Positions 27,599 through 37,075 are shown, counted from the stretch's first letter. The stretch: DNA of 64,000 bases from Pseudomonadaceae bacterium (GCA_024743175.1 JANSXA010000006.1:124001-188000), one strand, 5' to 3'. Translations and numbers: made by a program. The notes: a model not told the origin generated them from the letters alone.

Positions 27599-29224
27599 AT
27601 GCAGGAGCTGCAGATTCAACTGGCCTGGAACCGGTTGCTTGCCATTGTTGAAGAACAGGCTCAGGTGCTGATGCGCACCGCATTCAGCACCGTTGTCCGC
27701 GAAGCCGGTGATTTATCGGCCGGGGTGTTTAATCCTGCAGGTGAAATGCTGGCACAAGCGGTCACCGGCACTCCGGGTCATGTCAACTCGATGGCAGCCG
27801 CGGTGGCGAAATTTCTCAAAAAGTACCCGCTGGCAAATCTGCAACCGGGCGATGTGCTGCTGACTAATGACCCCTGGGATGGTACCGGGCATCTGAATGA
27901 TTTCACTGTGGTGACGCCGGTTTTTTCAGCCGGGCGGTGTGTTGCTTTGTTTGCCTCGACCAGTCACATCGCAGATGTCGGTGGGCGCGGCTTTGGTCCT
28001 GATGCAAACGACGTTTTTGAAGAAGGTTTACGCATTCCTATTGCCTATCTTTTTCGAGCAGGTACACGCAACGATGTGCTTATGGAAATTCTGCTGGCTA
28101 ACGTTCGAGATCCGCTTGTGGCACAGGGAGATCTGTATTCTCTGACCGCCTGCAACGACGCCGGCGCCGCAGCGCTGCTGGATATGATGCAGGACTTGTC
28201 TTTGCCTGATTTAGATGATCTGGGGGCTGCCATCACAGCGCGTTCAGATGAAGCCATGCGGGAACAGATTTCGCAATTACCAGACGGACAGTACCGTTAC
28301 GCCATGACCGTAGATGGTTATGACGAGCCGGTAGAGATAAAAGCCCTGATGCAGATTCACGACCGGCATATTGAACTGGACTTTGCAGGTTCTTCCGCCG
28401 CCAGCCCCCGGGGCATAAATGTTCCGTTGGCCTACACCCAGGCTTATGCGTCTTTTGGTGTGCGTTGTCTTGTTGGTAATGAGATACCCAATAATGCCGG
28501 CTCGCTTGCCGCGGTGCATGTGTCCGCGCCGCTGGATTGTCTGCTGAATGCGCGCTCACCAAGAGCGGTATCCGCGCGTCACAGCATCGGTCAGATGCTG
28601 CCCGACGTGGTTTTCGGGTGCCTTGCGCAGGTCTTACCTGACGCGGTCCCTGCTGAGGGTGCATCGTGTATCTGGAATCCGGTTTTCATGCACGCTCTGG
28701 GCGCAGCTGAAGATCAGCAGTTTGTTATTAATCCGATCTTCAACGGAGGCACCGGTGCGCGTCCACAAAAAGACGGGTTGTCGACCACGGCTTTTCCCTC
28801 TGGCGTGCGCACCACCTCCACAGAAGTCAACGAAGTCACATCACCGTTGTTGTTCTGGGCTAAAGAGTACACACCTGATTCCGGCGGCGAAGGTCAGTTC
28901 AGAGGCGGCCTGGGACAGACGGTCCGGGTCACGCATAGAAACGATCAACCCTTTGTGATCTCCAAAATGTTTGACCGGATAGTGCATCCAGCCCGTGGTC
29001 GCGCCGGTGGCCTCGATGGTGGGGTGGGGCTGGTTTGTGTTGAGCACGCGGATGGCAGCCTGTATCCGCTTGAGGGAAAAGGCCGCGATCAGGTGCAGGC
29101 GCAGACCACCCTGGTGCTGAAAACACCGGGCGGAGGTGGGTTCGGCCCCGCAGATAAGCGTGACTCCCAGGCTGAACAGGCGGATCGACAGGCAGGGCTT
29201 GTCAATAAAACTGACCGCCGCTGA
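27599..29224 (+). CDS. hyuB: Hydantoinase B/oxoprolinase-family subunit (HyuB-like)
   Basis: 541 residues. Characteristic features are NRLLAIVEEQAQVLMRTAFSTVVREAGDLSAGVFN, GDVLLTNDPWDGTGHLNDFTVV, HIADVGGRGFG, and a glycine-rich C-terminal part (DSGGEGQFRGGLGQTV, TPGGGGFGP). It pairs with HyuA three bases upstream; the complex probably acts in the cytoplasm. The last about 25 residues are Gln/Asp-rich and unconserved-looking. Confidence 0.92.
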   Translation: MQELQIQLAWNRLLAIVEEQAQVLMRTAFSTVVREAGDLSAGVFNPAGEMLAQAVTGTPGHVNSMAAAVAKFLKKYPLANLQPGDVLLTNDPWDGTGHLNDFTVVTPVFSAGRCVALFASTSHIADVGGRGFGPDANDVFEEGLRIPIAYLFRAGTRNDVLMEILLANVRDPLVAQGDLYSLTACNDAGAAALLDMMQDLSLPDLDDLGAAITARSDEAMREQISQLPDGQYRYAMTVDGYDEPVEIKALMQIHDRHIELDFAGSSAASPRGINVPLAYTQAYASFGVRCLVGNEIPNNAGSLAAVHVSAPLDCLLNARSPRAVSARHSIGQMLPDVVFGCLAQVLPDAVPAEGASCIWNPVFMHALGAAEDQQFVINPIFNGGTGARPQKDGLSTTAFPSGVRTTSTEVNEVTSPLLFWAKEYTPDSGGEGQFRGGLGQTVRVTHRNDQPFVISKMFDRIVHPARGRAGGLDGGVGLVCVEHADGSLYPLEGKGRDQVQAQTTLVLKTPGGGGFGPADKRDSQAEQADRQAGLVNKTDRR

Positions 29225-29594
29225 TAGAATGGCTTTTCTGTCTATACTTGAGATATGCAGAGGTTCAGACCTCAAGGCGATGGCTTGCGAGCATTGTTCA
29301 CCTGCCGGATGGTGCAGGGTACACACGTCGAAGGGTTTTGGCTGGGCCGTGTGCCCGATTTCCCTTGACAGCGCAGGCTACCGTCAAGAACATGATTATC
29401 CAGACTCCGCAGTGGCAGAGTTCCACTTAAGGCAAACTGAGCGTGCTTTTGCGTCGATTTAATACTTCTCTCCTGTCTCCGGCTGGCCTGCTCATGTCTT
29501 TTGCGAGCCCTGTCAGGTTTGATTGTGTGCTGTACATTCAGGGTTTTCTGGAGACAGCGGTAGTGATGGACAGGCCTGTGAGGGCGCAAGCCTG
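29225..29594. other. 370-bp gap between hyuB and the Mrp operon
   Basis: No convincing gene. A 77-codon frame (29229-29462, MAFLSILEICRGSDLK...) has four Cys in a short stretch but no ribosome binding site and no family I know. A TATACT hexamer at 29243 lacks a good -35. The promoter of the Mrp operon is presumably here, but I cannot place it. Confidence 0.4.
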
Positions 29595-30065
29595 ATGCGC
29601 CTGATTCTGACGTTTGTCCTGTTGATGTTGGTCTGGTTGCTCTGGAGTGGCTTTTTCAAACCCCTGTTGATCTCACTGGGTCTATTGTCCTGTCTTTTCA
29701 CGCTGTTCCTTGCTCGCCGAATGGGTTTTTTCAAACGCGAGGTGTTCAGTCTGCATCTGGCCTACCGGCTGATACCGTTCTGGGGATGGCTCGCACTTGA
29801 GTTGATAAAGTCGAATCTGACAGTGGCCCGCATTGTACTGTCGCCGAAAATGGTCATCAGCCCCACGGTTGTACAATTGACCGCCCAATCCGATGATCCG
29901 GTTCTACAGGCAATTCTGGGCAACTCAATTACATTGACGCCGGGCACGGTAACCCTGGACGATCACGAAGGAGAGCTGTTAGTACATTGCCTTACCCGGC
30001 AAGGTGCGGATGCGCTGCTGGAAGGGGATATGAACAGGCGTGTTGCAGCTCTACAGCGTTCCTGA
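29595..30065 (+). CDS. mrpE: Mrp-type Na+/H+ antiporter subunit E
   Basis: 156 residues from ATG 29595 (MRLILTFVLLMLVWLLWSG); an upstream in-frame start adds 24 polar residues not expected in MrpE. Two to three N-terminal membrane segments, then a soluble domain with IVLSPKMVISPTVVQL, LGNSITLTPGTVTLD and GELLVHCLT, the family signature. First gene of an eight- to nine-gene operon; MrpE contributes to complex assembly and full antiport activity. Confidence 0.92.
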   Translation: MRLILTFVLLMLVWLLWSGFFKPLLISLGLLSCLFTLFLARRMGFFKREVFSLHLAYRLIPFWGWLALELIKSNLTVARIVLSPKMVISPTVVQLTAQSDDPVLQAILGNSITLTPGTVTLDDHEGELLVHCLTRQGADALLEGDMNRRVAALQRS

Positions 30066-30105
30066 TGATTGAAGAATATGGTCGTAAAGTGATGAGTAAA
30101 AACTG

Positions 30106-30408
30106 ATGGGTATGTACTACGTCGCTGCTGTAGCTATTTTTCTGACCATGATTCTGGCGTTGACTCGAGCGCTGTTAGGTCCGTTAGTTTACGATCGGGT
30201 ACTCGCGGTGAACATGTTTGGCACAAAAACCGTGCTGCTGTTGTCCGTGGTTGCTTTTTTATACGGTCGTCCGGATTTTCTGGATCTGGCTTTGGCCTAT
30301 GCTTTGATTAATTTCATCGGCGTGCTGGCGGTGTTGCAGTTTTTTCAGAATCGACGGGGCGAATCCCTTAATTCCAACATCGACACAACCCCACCGGACG
30401 GTCGTTGA
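30106..30408 (+). CDS. mrpF: Mrp-type Na+/H+ antiporter subunit F
   Basis: 100 residues, three membrane segments. LGPLVYDRVLAVNMFGTKTVLLLSVVAFLYGRPDFLDLALAYALINFIGVLAVLQF matches MrpF, including the conserved DR in the first loop and the D-x-A-L-x-Y-A-L-x-N-F stretch. Followed one base later by mrpG. Confidence 0.92.
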   Translation: MGMYYVAAVAIFLTMILALTRALLGPLVYDRVLAVNMFGTKTVLLLSVVAFLYGRPDFLDLALAYALINFIGVLAVLQFFQNRRGESLNSNIDTTPPDGR

Positions 30409-30409
30409 T

Positions 30410-30748
30410 ATGCAGTTGTGGCTTGATATTCTGAGTTGGATTCTGCTGAGTGGCGGTGGTCTGTTTGTCCTTATTGGTGGCATTGGCATCATCCGTCTGC
30501 CCGATCTTTATACACGAATGCATGCCGCCAGTCTGACGGACACCATGGGCACAGTAATGATTCTGTTAGGCATCATGTTGCAGGCTGGTCTGTCGCTTGC
30601 TTCTGTTAAACTGGCTGCCATTGCCGTGTTCCTGCTGCTGACCGGACCAACGGCGACTTATGCTCTGGCTAACGCTGCAATGCTTGCTGGCCGACATCCC
30701 AAAGATGTTGAGATGCCCCCCGATCTGCCGGAGGACTTGCGGCTGTGA
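30410..30748 (+). CDS. mrpG: Mrp-type Na+/H+ antiporter subunit G
   Basis: 112 residues, three membrane segments with the MrpG pattern LLSGGGLFVLIGGIGIIRLPDLYTRMHAASLTDTMGT and LLLTGPTATYALANAA. The end overlaps the next start by 4 bp (30745-30748), indicating coupling. Confidence 0.93.
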   Translation: MQLWLDILSWILLSGGGLFVLIGGIGIIRLPDLYTRMHAASLTDTMGTVMILLGIMLQAGLSLASVKLAAIAVFLLLTGPTATYALANAAMLAGRHPKDVEMPPDLPEDLRL

Positions 30749-31728
30749 CCGTTCTGTTTGGCATCTTTCTTCTGACTTTGCTGGTCATCTCGGCGATTGG
30801 CATTGTCCGTGCACGAAATCTGTTTGTCGCCGTCATGTTGACAGGTATTTTTTCGCTGCTGATGGCGGCGAATTTCTTCATTCTGGATGCGGCAGATGTT
30901 GCCTTAACCGAGGCTGCTGTTGGCGCGGGTGTATCTACTGTTCTGTTATTGGGTGCGCTGGCGCTGATACCGCCAAACGAAAGTCGTTCGAAACGTGTGC
31001 GTTGGCTTGTGGTCTCAGTCGTTACGCTGACGGCGATTACCCTCGGCTATGCAACGTTTGAGAACCCGCGTCTGGGAGACCCGGAAGCACCGGTGCATCA
31101 ACATGTAGCGCCCTGGTATCTGGAACAGACTCCGGTTCTGATTGACATACCCAATGTGGTCACTGCCGTGCTGGGTTCCTACCGTGGATATGACACTCTT
31201 GGAGAAGTTCTGGTTGTTCTCACCGCAGGTATCGGGGTGCTTTTCCTGCTTGGCCTGCCTGGTGCGTTTGGTGGCCGAAAAACTGAAGACGTGGCCCGTG
31301 GTCGTACTTATCTCAGCCATCACCTTGTGCCACAGGTTGTTGGCCAGTTGCTGATGCCGTTCATCATCCTGTTTGCCTTGTACGTGCAATTCCATGGGGA
31401 ATATGGTCCGGGTGGCGGTTTTCAGGCTGGCGCAATTTTCGCCGCAGCACTGATTCTGTTTGCCTTGATTCAGGGTGAACGGGAGGCGCTTACGCTGATA
31501 CCGCCGCGAGTGCTTGTGGTGCTGATGGCAACCGGTGCGTTGCTGTACGGTAGCGTAGGTGTGTTAACAATGTTGTTAGGTGCTAACTTTCTTGAGTATG
31601 GGGTTTTGTCGAGTGATCCCGTGAAAGGCCAGCAATGGGGGATTATTCTCATTGAGCTAGGTGTTGGTATTTCTGTGGCATCGGTTCTGCTGGCGATTTA
31701 TCACGCTTTTGCATCGCGGGGGCGATAA
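30745..31728 (+). CDS. mrpB: DUF4040 plus MrpB-domain fusion subunit
   Basis: 327 residues. Residues 1-75 match the DUF4040 region normally found in the C-terminal part of MrpA (ADVALTEAAVGAGVSTVLLLGALALI). Residues about 180-325 are an MnhB/MrpB domain with the hallmark FHGEYGPGGGFQAGAIFA. Thus one polypeptide carries the MrpA C-terminal and MrpB functions while the large NuoL-like MrpA N-terminal part is absent and seems replaced by separate D-type subunits downstream. GTG start in the mrpG overlap. Confidence 0.88.
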   Translation: MTVLFGIFLLTLLVISAIGIVRARNLFVAVMLTGIFSLLMAANFFILDAADVALTEAAVGAGVSTVLLLGALALIPPNESRSKRVRWLVVSVVTLTAITLGYATFENPRLGDPEAPVHQHVAPWYLEQTPVLIDIPNVVTAVLGSYRGYDTLGEVLVVLTAGIGVLFLLGLPGAFGGRKTEDVARGRTYLSHHLVPQVVGQLLMPFIILFALYVQFHGEYGPGGGFQAGAIFAAALILFALIQGEREALTLIPPRVLVVLMATGALLYGSVGVLTMLLGANFLEYGVLSSDPVKGQQWGIILIELGVGISVASVLLAIYHAFASRGR

Positions 31729-31730
31729 CG

Positions 31731-32090
31731 TTGGAAATTCTCGGGCTTTACAATTACTGGGTTTTTGTTGTTCTGCTGATGATTGGTCTTTACGCCGTTA
31801 TCGCAAAACCCAATCTGATGAAAAAACTGCTTGGCTTGAGCATTTTTCAGGCAGCGGTATTCCTGCTTTACATCACCATGGACAAAGTTGATGGTGGGAC
31901 AGCACCTATTATTCAACCCGGTGCGGTGGATCAGCTGTATTCCAACCCACTGCCTCAAGTACTGATTCTGACTGCTATTGTGGTGGGCATTTCCACGATC
32001 GCCCTGGGCCTTGCTGTTGTTGTTCGCATTTTTGAAGCTTACGGCACCATCGAAGATGATGAGATCCAACAGGCGGACACTCGGGAGTGA
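31731..32090 (+). CDS. mrpC: Mrp-type Na+/H+ antiporter subunit C (NuoK-like)
   Basis: 119 residues from TTG 31731, preceded by a GGGGGCG box. Three membrane segments; LMKKLLGLSIFQAAVFLLYITMD and LPQVLILTAIVVGISTIALGLAVVVRIFEAYGTIEDDEI match MrpC/NuoK (L-x-L-T-A-I-V-I-x-x-A). The stop overlaps the GTG start of the first D gene by 4 bp. Confidence 0.92.
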   Translation: MEILGLYNYWVFVVLLMIGLYAVIAKPNLMKKLLGLSIFQAAVFLLYITMDKVDGGTAPIIQPGAVDQLYSNPLPQVLILTAIVVGISTIALGLAVVVRIFEAYGTIEDDEIQQADTRE

Positions 32091-33607
32091 GCCTAACCAG
32101 TCAACTACCCGCGTTGCAGGTCGTCGTGCCCATGTTGACGGCCCCCATGGTCATGCTGTTGCGCGGCTCCAGTCTGGCCTGGGCGGCGGCGACCGCTGCC
32201 AGTGTGATGGCATTCTGTATAGCTATCGCGTTAACCCTTGGGGTGCACGATGCAGGTGTGTTGACCTACGCCATGGGCGGTTGGCCTGCGCCTTTTGGTA
32301 TTGAGCTGAGAATTGATGCGTTTAATGTACTGCTGCTGCTGATCACGACGGGGGCCTCCAGTGTCGCTCTGCTCAGTGGCCGTTTCAGTCTTGCCCGGGA
32401 CCTTCCAGAAGATAGGCAACCTCTGTTTTATGCCGCCTGGATGGTTGCGTTGACAGGATTGTCAGGTATCGCGGTGACAGGCGATGCGTTTAATGTTTTT
32501 GTTTTCATGGAGATATCGTCGCTGGCCGGCTACATCCTGGTGGCTGCAGGTCCGGACAGGCGTGCGCTTACCGCAACGATCAAGTACCTGGTCATGGGTA
32601 CAATTGGCGCCACCTTTTACCTTATTGGTGTTGGTCTCGTTTACATGATGACGGGCACTCTGAACTTTGCTGATATGGAAGTTCGTCTTGCTGAAGTCAC
32701 CGATCGAGCTCCAATCCTGCTTGCTGCAGGCTTCATTACCGTCGGGCTTGCACTGAAAGCAGCGGTGTTCCCCCTGCATTTCTGGTTACCAAATGCCTAC
32801 CATCATGCCCCGCATATGGTCACGGTGTTTCTGGCGGCGTGCGCCACAAAGGTGGCGCTGTATGTTCTTTTACGTTTCGATTTTGTAGTCTTCCAGGGCA
32901 ATCTCGTCGGGCATATGGCCCAATACGCGGGTTTCCTTGCGCCACTGGCCATCCTCGGTATTCTCGTCGGTTCAGCAATTGCCGTGGTTGAAGGCCACTT
33001 AAAGCGATTGTTGGCTTATTCTTCGGTCGCGCAGATAGGTTACATTCTGCTTGGGGCTAGTTTTGGTGACATGGCCGGTTTGTCCGCTGCGTTCACTCAC
33101 ATGTTTAATCATGCGCTGGCCAAAGGTGGCCTGTTTCTGGTACTGGCTGCCTTTGCATTGCGAACCAGTGGTTTAAGGCTGCGTGATGTTGCCGGTCTTG
33201 CACATCGCATGCCGCTGACTTGTGCGGCGCTGTTGATTCTTGGTGCAAGCCTGGTGGGCATTCCCGGCACTGCGGGCTTTATTTCAAAATGGCTGTTGCT
33301 GTCCGCCGCGTTTCAGCAGGGCCCCTTGGGTATGGTCGCGGTTGTAGTTGTTGTACTGAGCTCGCTTGCCGCGGTGGTTTATGTCTGGAAGATTGTTGAG
33401 CAGCTCTATTTTGGTGAGCCTGAAGATGTCTCAGACAAAGCAGCAACCCGTACACAAGCCAGCCCGTTTAAATCTGAGGCGCCGGCAATGCTGTTGCTGG
33501 GCATCTGGGTGGTTGCGCTGGCAAATATTTATTTCGGGCTGTTTCCCGGTTTCACTGTCAGCTTGTCAGAAAGTGCGGCAGCGGGCCTGATGAGTCATCT
33601 GCCATGA
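32087..33607 (+). CDS. mrpD: Mrp-type antiporter subunit D, first copy (NuoL/M/N-like)
   Basis: 506 residues, about 14 membrane segments. Proton-path residues expected in this family are visible: Glu in NVFVFMEISSLAGYIL (segment 5), Lys in GLALKAAVFPLHFWLPNAYHHAP (segment 7), Lys in CATKVALYVLLR (segment 8), and HMFNHALAKGGLFL. Start is GTG at 32087. The end overlaps the next D gene by 4 bp. Probable ion-translocating subunit in the inner membrane. Confidence 0.9.
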   Translation: MSLTSQLPALQVVVPMLTAPMVMLLRGSSLAWAAATAASVMAFCIAIALTLGVHDAGVLTYAMGGWPAPFGIELRIDAFNVLLLLITTGASSVALLSGRFSLARDLPEDRQPLFYAAWMVALTGLSGIAVTGDAFNVFVFMEISSLAGYILVAAGPDRRALTATIKYLVMGTIGATFYLIGVGLVYMMTGTLNFADMEVRLAEVTDRAPILLAAGFITVGLALKAAVFPLHFWLPNAYHHAPHMVTVFLAACATKVALYVLLRFDFVVFQGNLVGHMAQYAGFLAPLAILGILVGSAIAVVEGHLKRLLAYSSVAQIGYILLGASFGDMAGLSAAFTHMFNHALAKGGLFLVLAAFALRTSGLRLRDVAGLAHRMPLTCAALLILGASLVGIPGTAGFISKWLLLSAAFQQGPLGMVAVVVVVLSSLAAVVYVWKIVEQLYFGEPEDVSDKAATRTQASPFKSEAPAMLLLGIWVVALANIYFGLFPGFTVSLSESAAAGLMSHLP

Positions 33608-35067
33608 CCACCGTGAACCCCATACTGGTGTCTCTGCTCCTGCCGCTGGTCGGCGCGCTCCTGATCAGTATGACAGGGCGTTGGCCCAATCTGCGGGAAA
33701 CCATCACCTTGGTAACCGCAGTCACCGTCGCGGTGGTGGTGTGGTCGCTGGTGCCCGAGGTGATGGCAGGCGGCCGCCCTGAGTTACAGGTAGTACATTT
33801 ATTTGGTGATCTGCAGATTGCGTTCACCGTAGAACCCCTGGGCATGTTGTTTGGTGCGCTTGCGGCAACCCTGTGGATTGTCAATTCGATCTATTCCATT
33901 GGCTACATGCGTGGCAATAATGAGAAGAAGCAGACCCGCTTTTACGTCTGCTTCGCAATCGCCATTGCCGCGGCTCTGGGCGTTGCCTTTGCCGGTAATC
34001 TGCTCACCCTGTTCCTGTGTTATGAAATTCTCACCCTCTCAACCTACCCGCTGGTTTCACACAAGGGAGATCGCGCGACGGTTGCGTCTGCCAGGGTGTA
34101 TCTGGGTATTCTGCTGGGAACCTCGATCGGTCTGTTGCTACCCGCCATCATCTGGACCTATCTGGTTGCCGGCACGTTGACCTTTGCGCCGGAAGGTATT
34201 CTTGCTGGCCATATTGATGGGCCTGCTGTTGGTTTGTTACTCGCCCTGTTTGTTTTTGGTGTGGGCAAGGCGGCGGTCATGCCGGTACATAAATGGCTGC
34301 CTGCGGCGATGGTTGCGCCTACGCCGGTCAGCGCTCTGTTGCACGCGGTTGCTGTGGTGAAAGCGGGCGTGTTCACCATCACCAAGGTGATCATTTATGT
34401 TTTCGGGGTCGATAACCTTTTTTCAGAACCCTCAAGCGGCTGGCTGATGTATGCAGCGGCGTTCACCATCATTGCTGCCAGTGTGGTTGCCCTGCGTCAG
34501 CAGAATCTGAAACGGATGCTGGCTTACTCCACTATTGGTCAGTTGTCTTATGTGATTATGGCGGCGGCTCTATTAAAGCCTTTGTCAGAGATCGGCGCGG
34601 CCGTACACATTGTGGCTCATGCGTTTGGCAAGATAACGTTGTTTTTTGCAGCCGGTGCCATCTATACCGCAGCAAAGAAGACTGAGCTCAGTCAGCTCAG
34701 CGGCATAGGTGCGCGCATGCCCTGGACCATGGCTGCTTTCACGATTGGTGCCTTGTCGATGATTGGGGTGCCACCTACAGGTGGATTCGTTTCGAAATGG
34801 TTCATTCTTGCCGGCGCGTTTGAGAGTGACAATTATGTGGCCATTTTTACCATCATCACCAGCACTGCATTGAACGCTGCATACTTCCTGCCGATTATTT
34901 TTGCGGCCTGGTTCGGCCGCGAAGTGGAAGGAGGTAAAGACCACGGCGAAGCGCCCTGGCCCATGGTTCTGGCACTATCGTTGACAGCACTGGCAACACT
35001 GGGCTTCTTCTTTTTCAATCAGCCGGTACTCGATCTTGAAAGCCAACTGGTATCACAACTGCCATGA
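33604..35067 (+). CDS. Mrp-type antiporter subunit D, second copy (NuoL/M/N-like)
   Basis: 487 residues. Segment 5 Glu in LTLFLCYEILTLSTYPLVSHKG, segment 7 Lys in GVGKAAVMPVHKWLPAAMVAPTPVSALLHAVAVVKAGVF (two Lys), and HIVAHAFGKITLFFAAGAIY. The KWLPAAMVAPTPVSALLHAVAVVK motif is closer to MrpA/NuoL than to MrpD, so it may fill the place of the missing MrpA N-terminal channel. Overlaps both neighbours by 4 bp. Confidence 0.88.
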   Translation: MTTVNPILVSLLLPLVGALLISMTGRWPNLRETITLVTAVTVAVVVWSLVPEVMAGGRPELQVVHLFGDLQIAFTVEPLGMLFGALAATLWIVNSIYSIGYMRGNNEKKQTRFYVCFAIAIAAALGVAFAGNLLTLFLCYEILTLSTYPLVSHKGDRATVASARVYLGILLGTSIGLLLPAIIWTYLVAGTLTFAPEGILAGHIDGPAVGLLLALFVFGVGKAAVMPVHKWLPAAMVAPTPVSALLHAVAVVKAGVFTITKVIIYVFGVDNLFSEPSSGWLMYAAAFTIIAASVVALRQQNLKRMLAYSTIGQLSYVIMAAALLKPLSEIGAAVHIVAHAFGKITLFFAAGAIYTAAKKTELSQLSGIGARMPWTMAAFTIGALSMIGVPPTGGFVSKWFILAGAFESDNYVAIFTIITSTALNAAYFLPIIFAAWFGREVEGGKDHGEAPWPMVLALSLTALATLGFFFFNQPVLDLESQLVSQLP

Positions 35068-35339
35068 ACAACACCGATAAACAAAGCGACAACAGCCAGC
35101 AGGACGATCACTGGCTGGTGCGGCAAACCACGATACGCAAGCTGTGGATCATCTTCAGTATCATCCTGGCGCTGACGGTTGTCGGTCAGTTTTTCATCAA
35201 AATCAAAGGCTATTTCGGCATTGACGGCTGGTTTGGATTTGGTGCTGTTTACGGGTTGCTGGCCTGTGTTCTGATGGTTGTAGCCGCCAAGGTTCTGGGT
35301 GCGCTGCTTAAGCGTCGGGAAGACTATTACGATGATTGA
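35064..35339 (+). CDS. Small two-TM protein in the Mrp operon
   Basis: 91 residues with two hydrophobic segments (LWIIFSIILALTVVGQFFI and FGFGAVYGLLACVLMVVAAKVLGALL), a polar Gln/Asp-rich N-terminus and a charged tail (KRREDYYDD). I do not recognise the family. Overlaps of 4 bp with the second D gene and 8 bp with the third imply it is made in step with them and is likely an accessory subunit of the complex. Confidence 0.78.
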   Translation: MNNTDKQSDNSQQDDHWLVRQTTIRKLWIIFSIILALTVVGQFFIKIKGYFGIDGWFGFGAVYGLLACVLMVVAAKVLGALLKRREDYYDD

Positions 35340-37017
35340 GATGGTCATTCCACCTGCGTTTCTGCTGCTTGCTGGCGCTGTGTTAATTGGTGTCACCCGC
35401 GGCTGGTTACGCACAGCTGTTCTGCTGCTGGCACCACTGGCGACACTCTGGGCGGTATGGCAGGTACCGGACGGTGTGGCAGTGACTGCATACTTTCTCG
35501 GTTATGAGATTGAACCGGTTGAAGGCAGTGCTCTGCGCCGCCTGTTTGCCACCATCTTTTCGATCATGGCATTTGTTGGTGGGCTGTTTGCCTTCCGCCA
35601 GGCGCGCTGGTACGAGCTGTCTGCTGCCTATGCCTATGCCGCGGGTGCAGTCGGCGTGTGTTTTGCCGGTGATCTGATCACGATGTTCCTGTACTGGGAA
35701 CTGATGGCGATATTTTCTACCGTTATTGTCTGGGTTGGCGGTACACCCCAGGCCAGGGCCGCCGGTATTCGCTACGCCATCATGCACCTGTTGGGCGGTG
35801 TTATTCTGAAAGTGGGCATCGAAGGTATTGTGGTGCATACCGGCTCCGTTGATATTCAGCCCATGCTCGCCACCAATTTTGATACCTGGATGGTGCTTAT
35901 TGGCATTCTGATCAATGTGGCTGCACCTCCCGTGTCAGCCTGGCTGGCTGATGCCTATCCGGCGTCAAGTGCAACAGGGTCCGTTTTTCTTTCCGCTTTC
36001 ACCACAAAATCCGCAGTGCTGGCGCTGATACTCCTGTTCCCGGGCGAATCCGTGTTGATCTGGGTTGGGCTCTATATGGTGTTTTACGGCATCATTTACG
36101 CGCTCCTGGAAAATGATGCCCGGCGTATTCTCGCCTACTCGGTGGTCAATCAGGTTGGATTCATGGTGGTTGCAGTCGGCATTGGCACCGAGATGGCGTT
36201 GAACGGCGCAGCTGCACATGCGTTTGCACACATTATCTACAAAGCGCTGCTGTTCATGTCTGCGGGGGTAGTCATGTACCGCACCGGTTTTACGCGCTGC
36301 ACTGATCTGGGCGGCTTGTTTCGTACCATGCCGTTCACAACAGTGTGCGGCATCATCGGCGCGCTGGCGATCTCCAGCTTTCCGCTGACCTCCGGGTTTA
36401 CCACAAAAACGCTGATCTCCGTAGCCGCCGAACAGCAGGGACTGGTGGTGGTCTACATGCTGCTTGCCGCTGCTTCGGCGGGTGTATTTCTGCATGCAGG
36501 GATCAAATTTCCCTGGTTTGTGTTTTTCCAGAAAGATTCCGGCCTGCGGCCAAAAGATGCACCCTGGAACATGGCTGTTGCGATGGGTATTTTTGCGTTT
36601 CTCTGCATTTTCCTTGGCGTTTACCCTGAACCGCTGTGGGCGCTGCTGCCGTATCCTGTGGAGTACGAAGCGTATGCGCCGGGTAAAGTCTTGTTCTACC
36701 TGCAGCTGCTGCTGTTCTCCGGTCTCGCCTTCTTCCTGTTGCTGCCCTGGATGCAGAGGACACTGACCATTTCGCTGGATACCGACTGGTTCTGGCGGGT
36801 ACTGGGTCGTCGTATCGCGTTGGCTCTGATTGCGCTAATTACCCGCACAGGCAAAGGCCTCAGTCAGCTGCTGGAAAACACACGTCAGCAGATTGCGCCG
36901 CCGTTGTTGCGCCTGCTGGATAACAAAGGTGCACTCGGCCGTACCTGGCAGGTGGGTACAACAGCGCTGTGGATTGTGATTCTGCTGACAACCTATGTAC
37001 TGCTTTACTACCTGTGA
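35332..37017 (+). CDS. Mrp-type antiporter subunit D, third copy
   Basis: 561 residues from ATG 35332. NuoL/M/N-like core with Glu in MFLYWELMAIFSTVIVW (segment 5) and Lys in LSAFTTKSAVLALI (segment 8), but the segment 7 position that normally carries Lys followed by PLHxWLP reads NVAAPPVSAWLADAYPAS, without Lys or His. A long C-terminal extension (about 110 residues, LTISLDTDWFWRVLGRR...) ends in a last hydrophobic segment. This subtype is annotated as antiporter subunit D in other bacteria. Last gene of the operon. Confidence 0.87.
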   Translation: MIEMVIPPAFLLLAGAVLIGVTRGWLRTAVLLLAPLATLWAVWQVPDGVAVTAYFLGYEIEPVEGSALRRLFATIFSIMAFVGGLFAFRQARWYELSAAYAYAAGAVGVCFAGDLITMFLYWELMAIFSTVIVWVGGTPQARAAGIRYAIMHLLGGVILKVGIEGIVVHTGSVDIQPMLATNFDTWMVLIGILINVAAPPVSAWLADAYPASSATGSVFLSAFTTKSAVLALILLFPGESVLIWVGLYMVFYGIIYALLENDARRILAYSVVNQVGFMVVAVGIGTEMALNGAAAHAFAHIIYKALLFMSAGVVMYRTGFTRCTDLGGLFRTMPFTTVCGIIGALAISSFPLTSGFTTKTLISVAAEQQGLVVVYMLLAAASAGVFLHAGIKFPWFVFFQKDSGLRPKDAPWNMAVAMGIFAFLCIFLGVYPEPLWALLPYPVEYEAYAPGKVLFYLQLLLFSGLAFFLLLPWMQRTLTISLDTDWFWRVLGRRIALALIALITRTGKGLSQLLENTRQQIAPPLLRLLDNKGALGRTWQVGTTALWIVILLTTYVLLYYL

Positions 37018-37047
37018 GATGCTTTGTGTTGAACCGACTACAAGCAT

Positions 37048-37075
37048 TTGACACCTGCCACAACTGCTATAGAAT
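37048..37075 (+). promoter_or_regulatory. Probable promoter of tRNA-Gly
   Basis: TTGACA (37048-37053), 16-bp spacer, TAGAAT (37070-37075). The transcript would start near 37082, about 65 nt before the tRNA. Confidence 0.6.
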
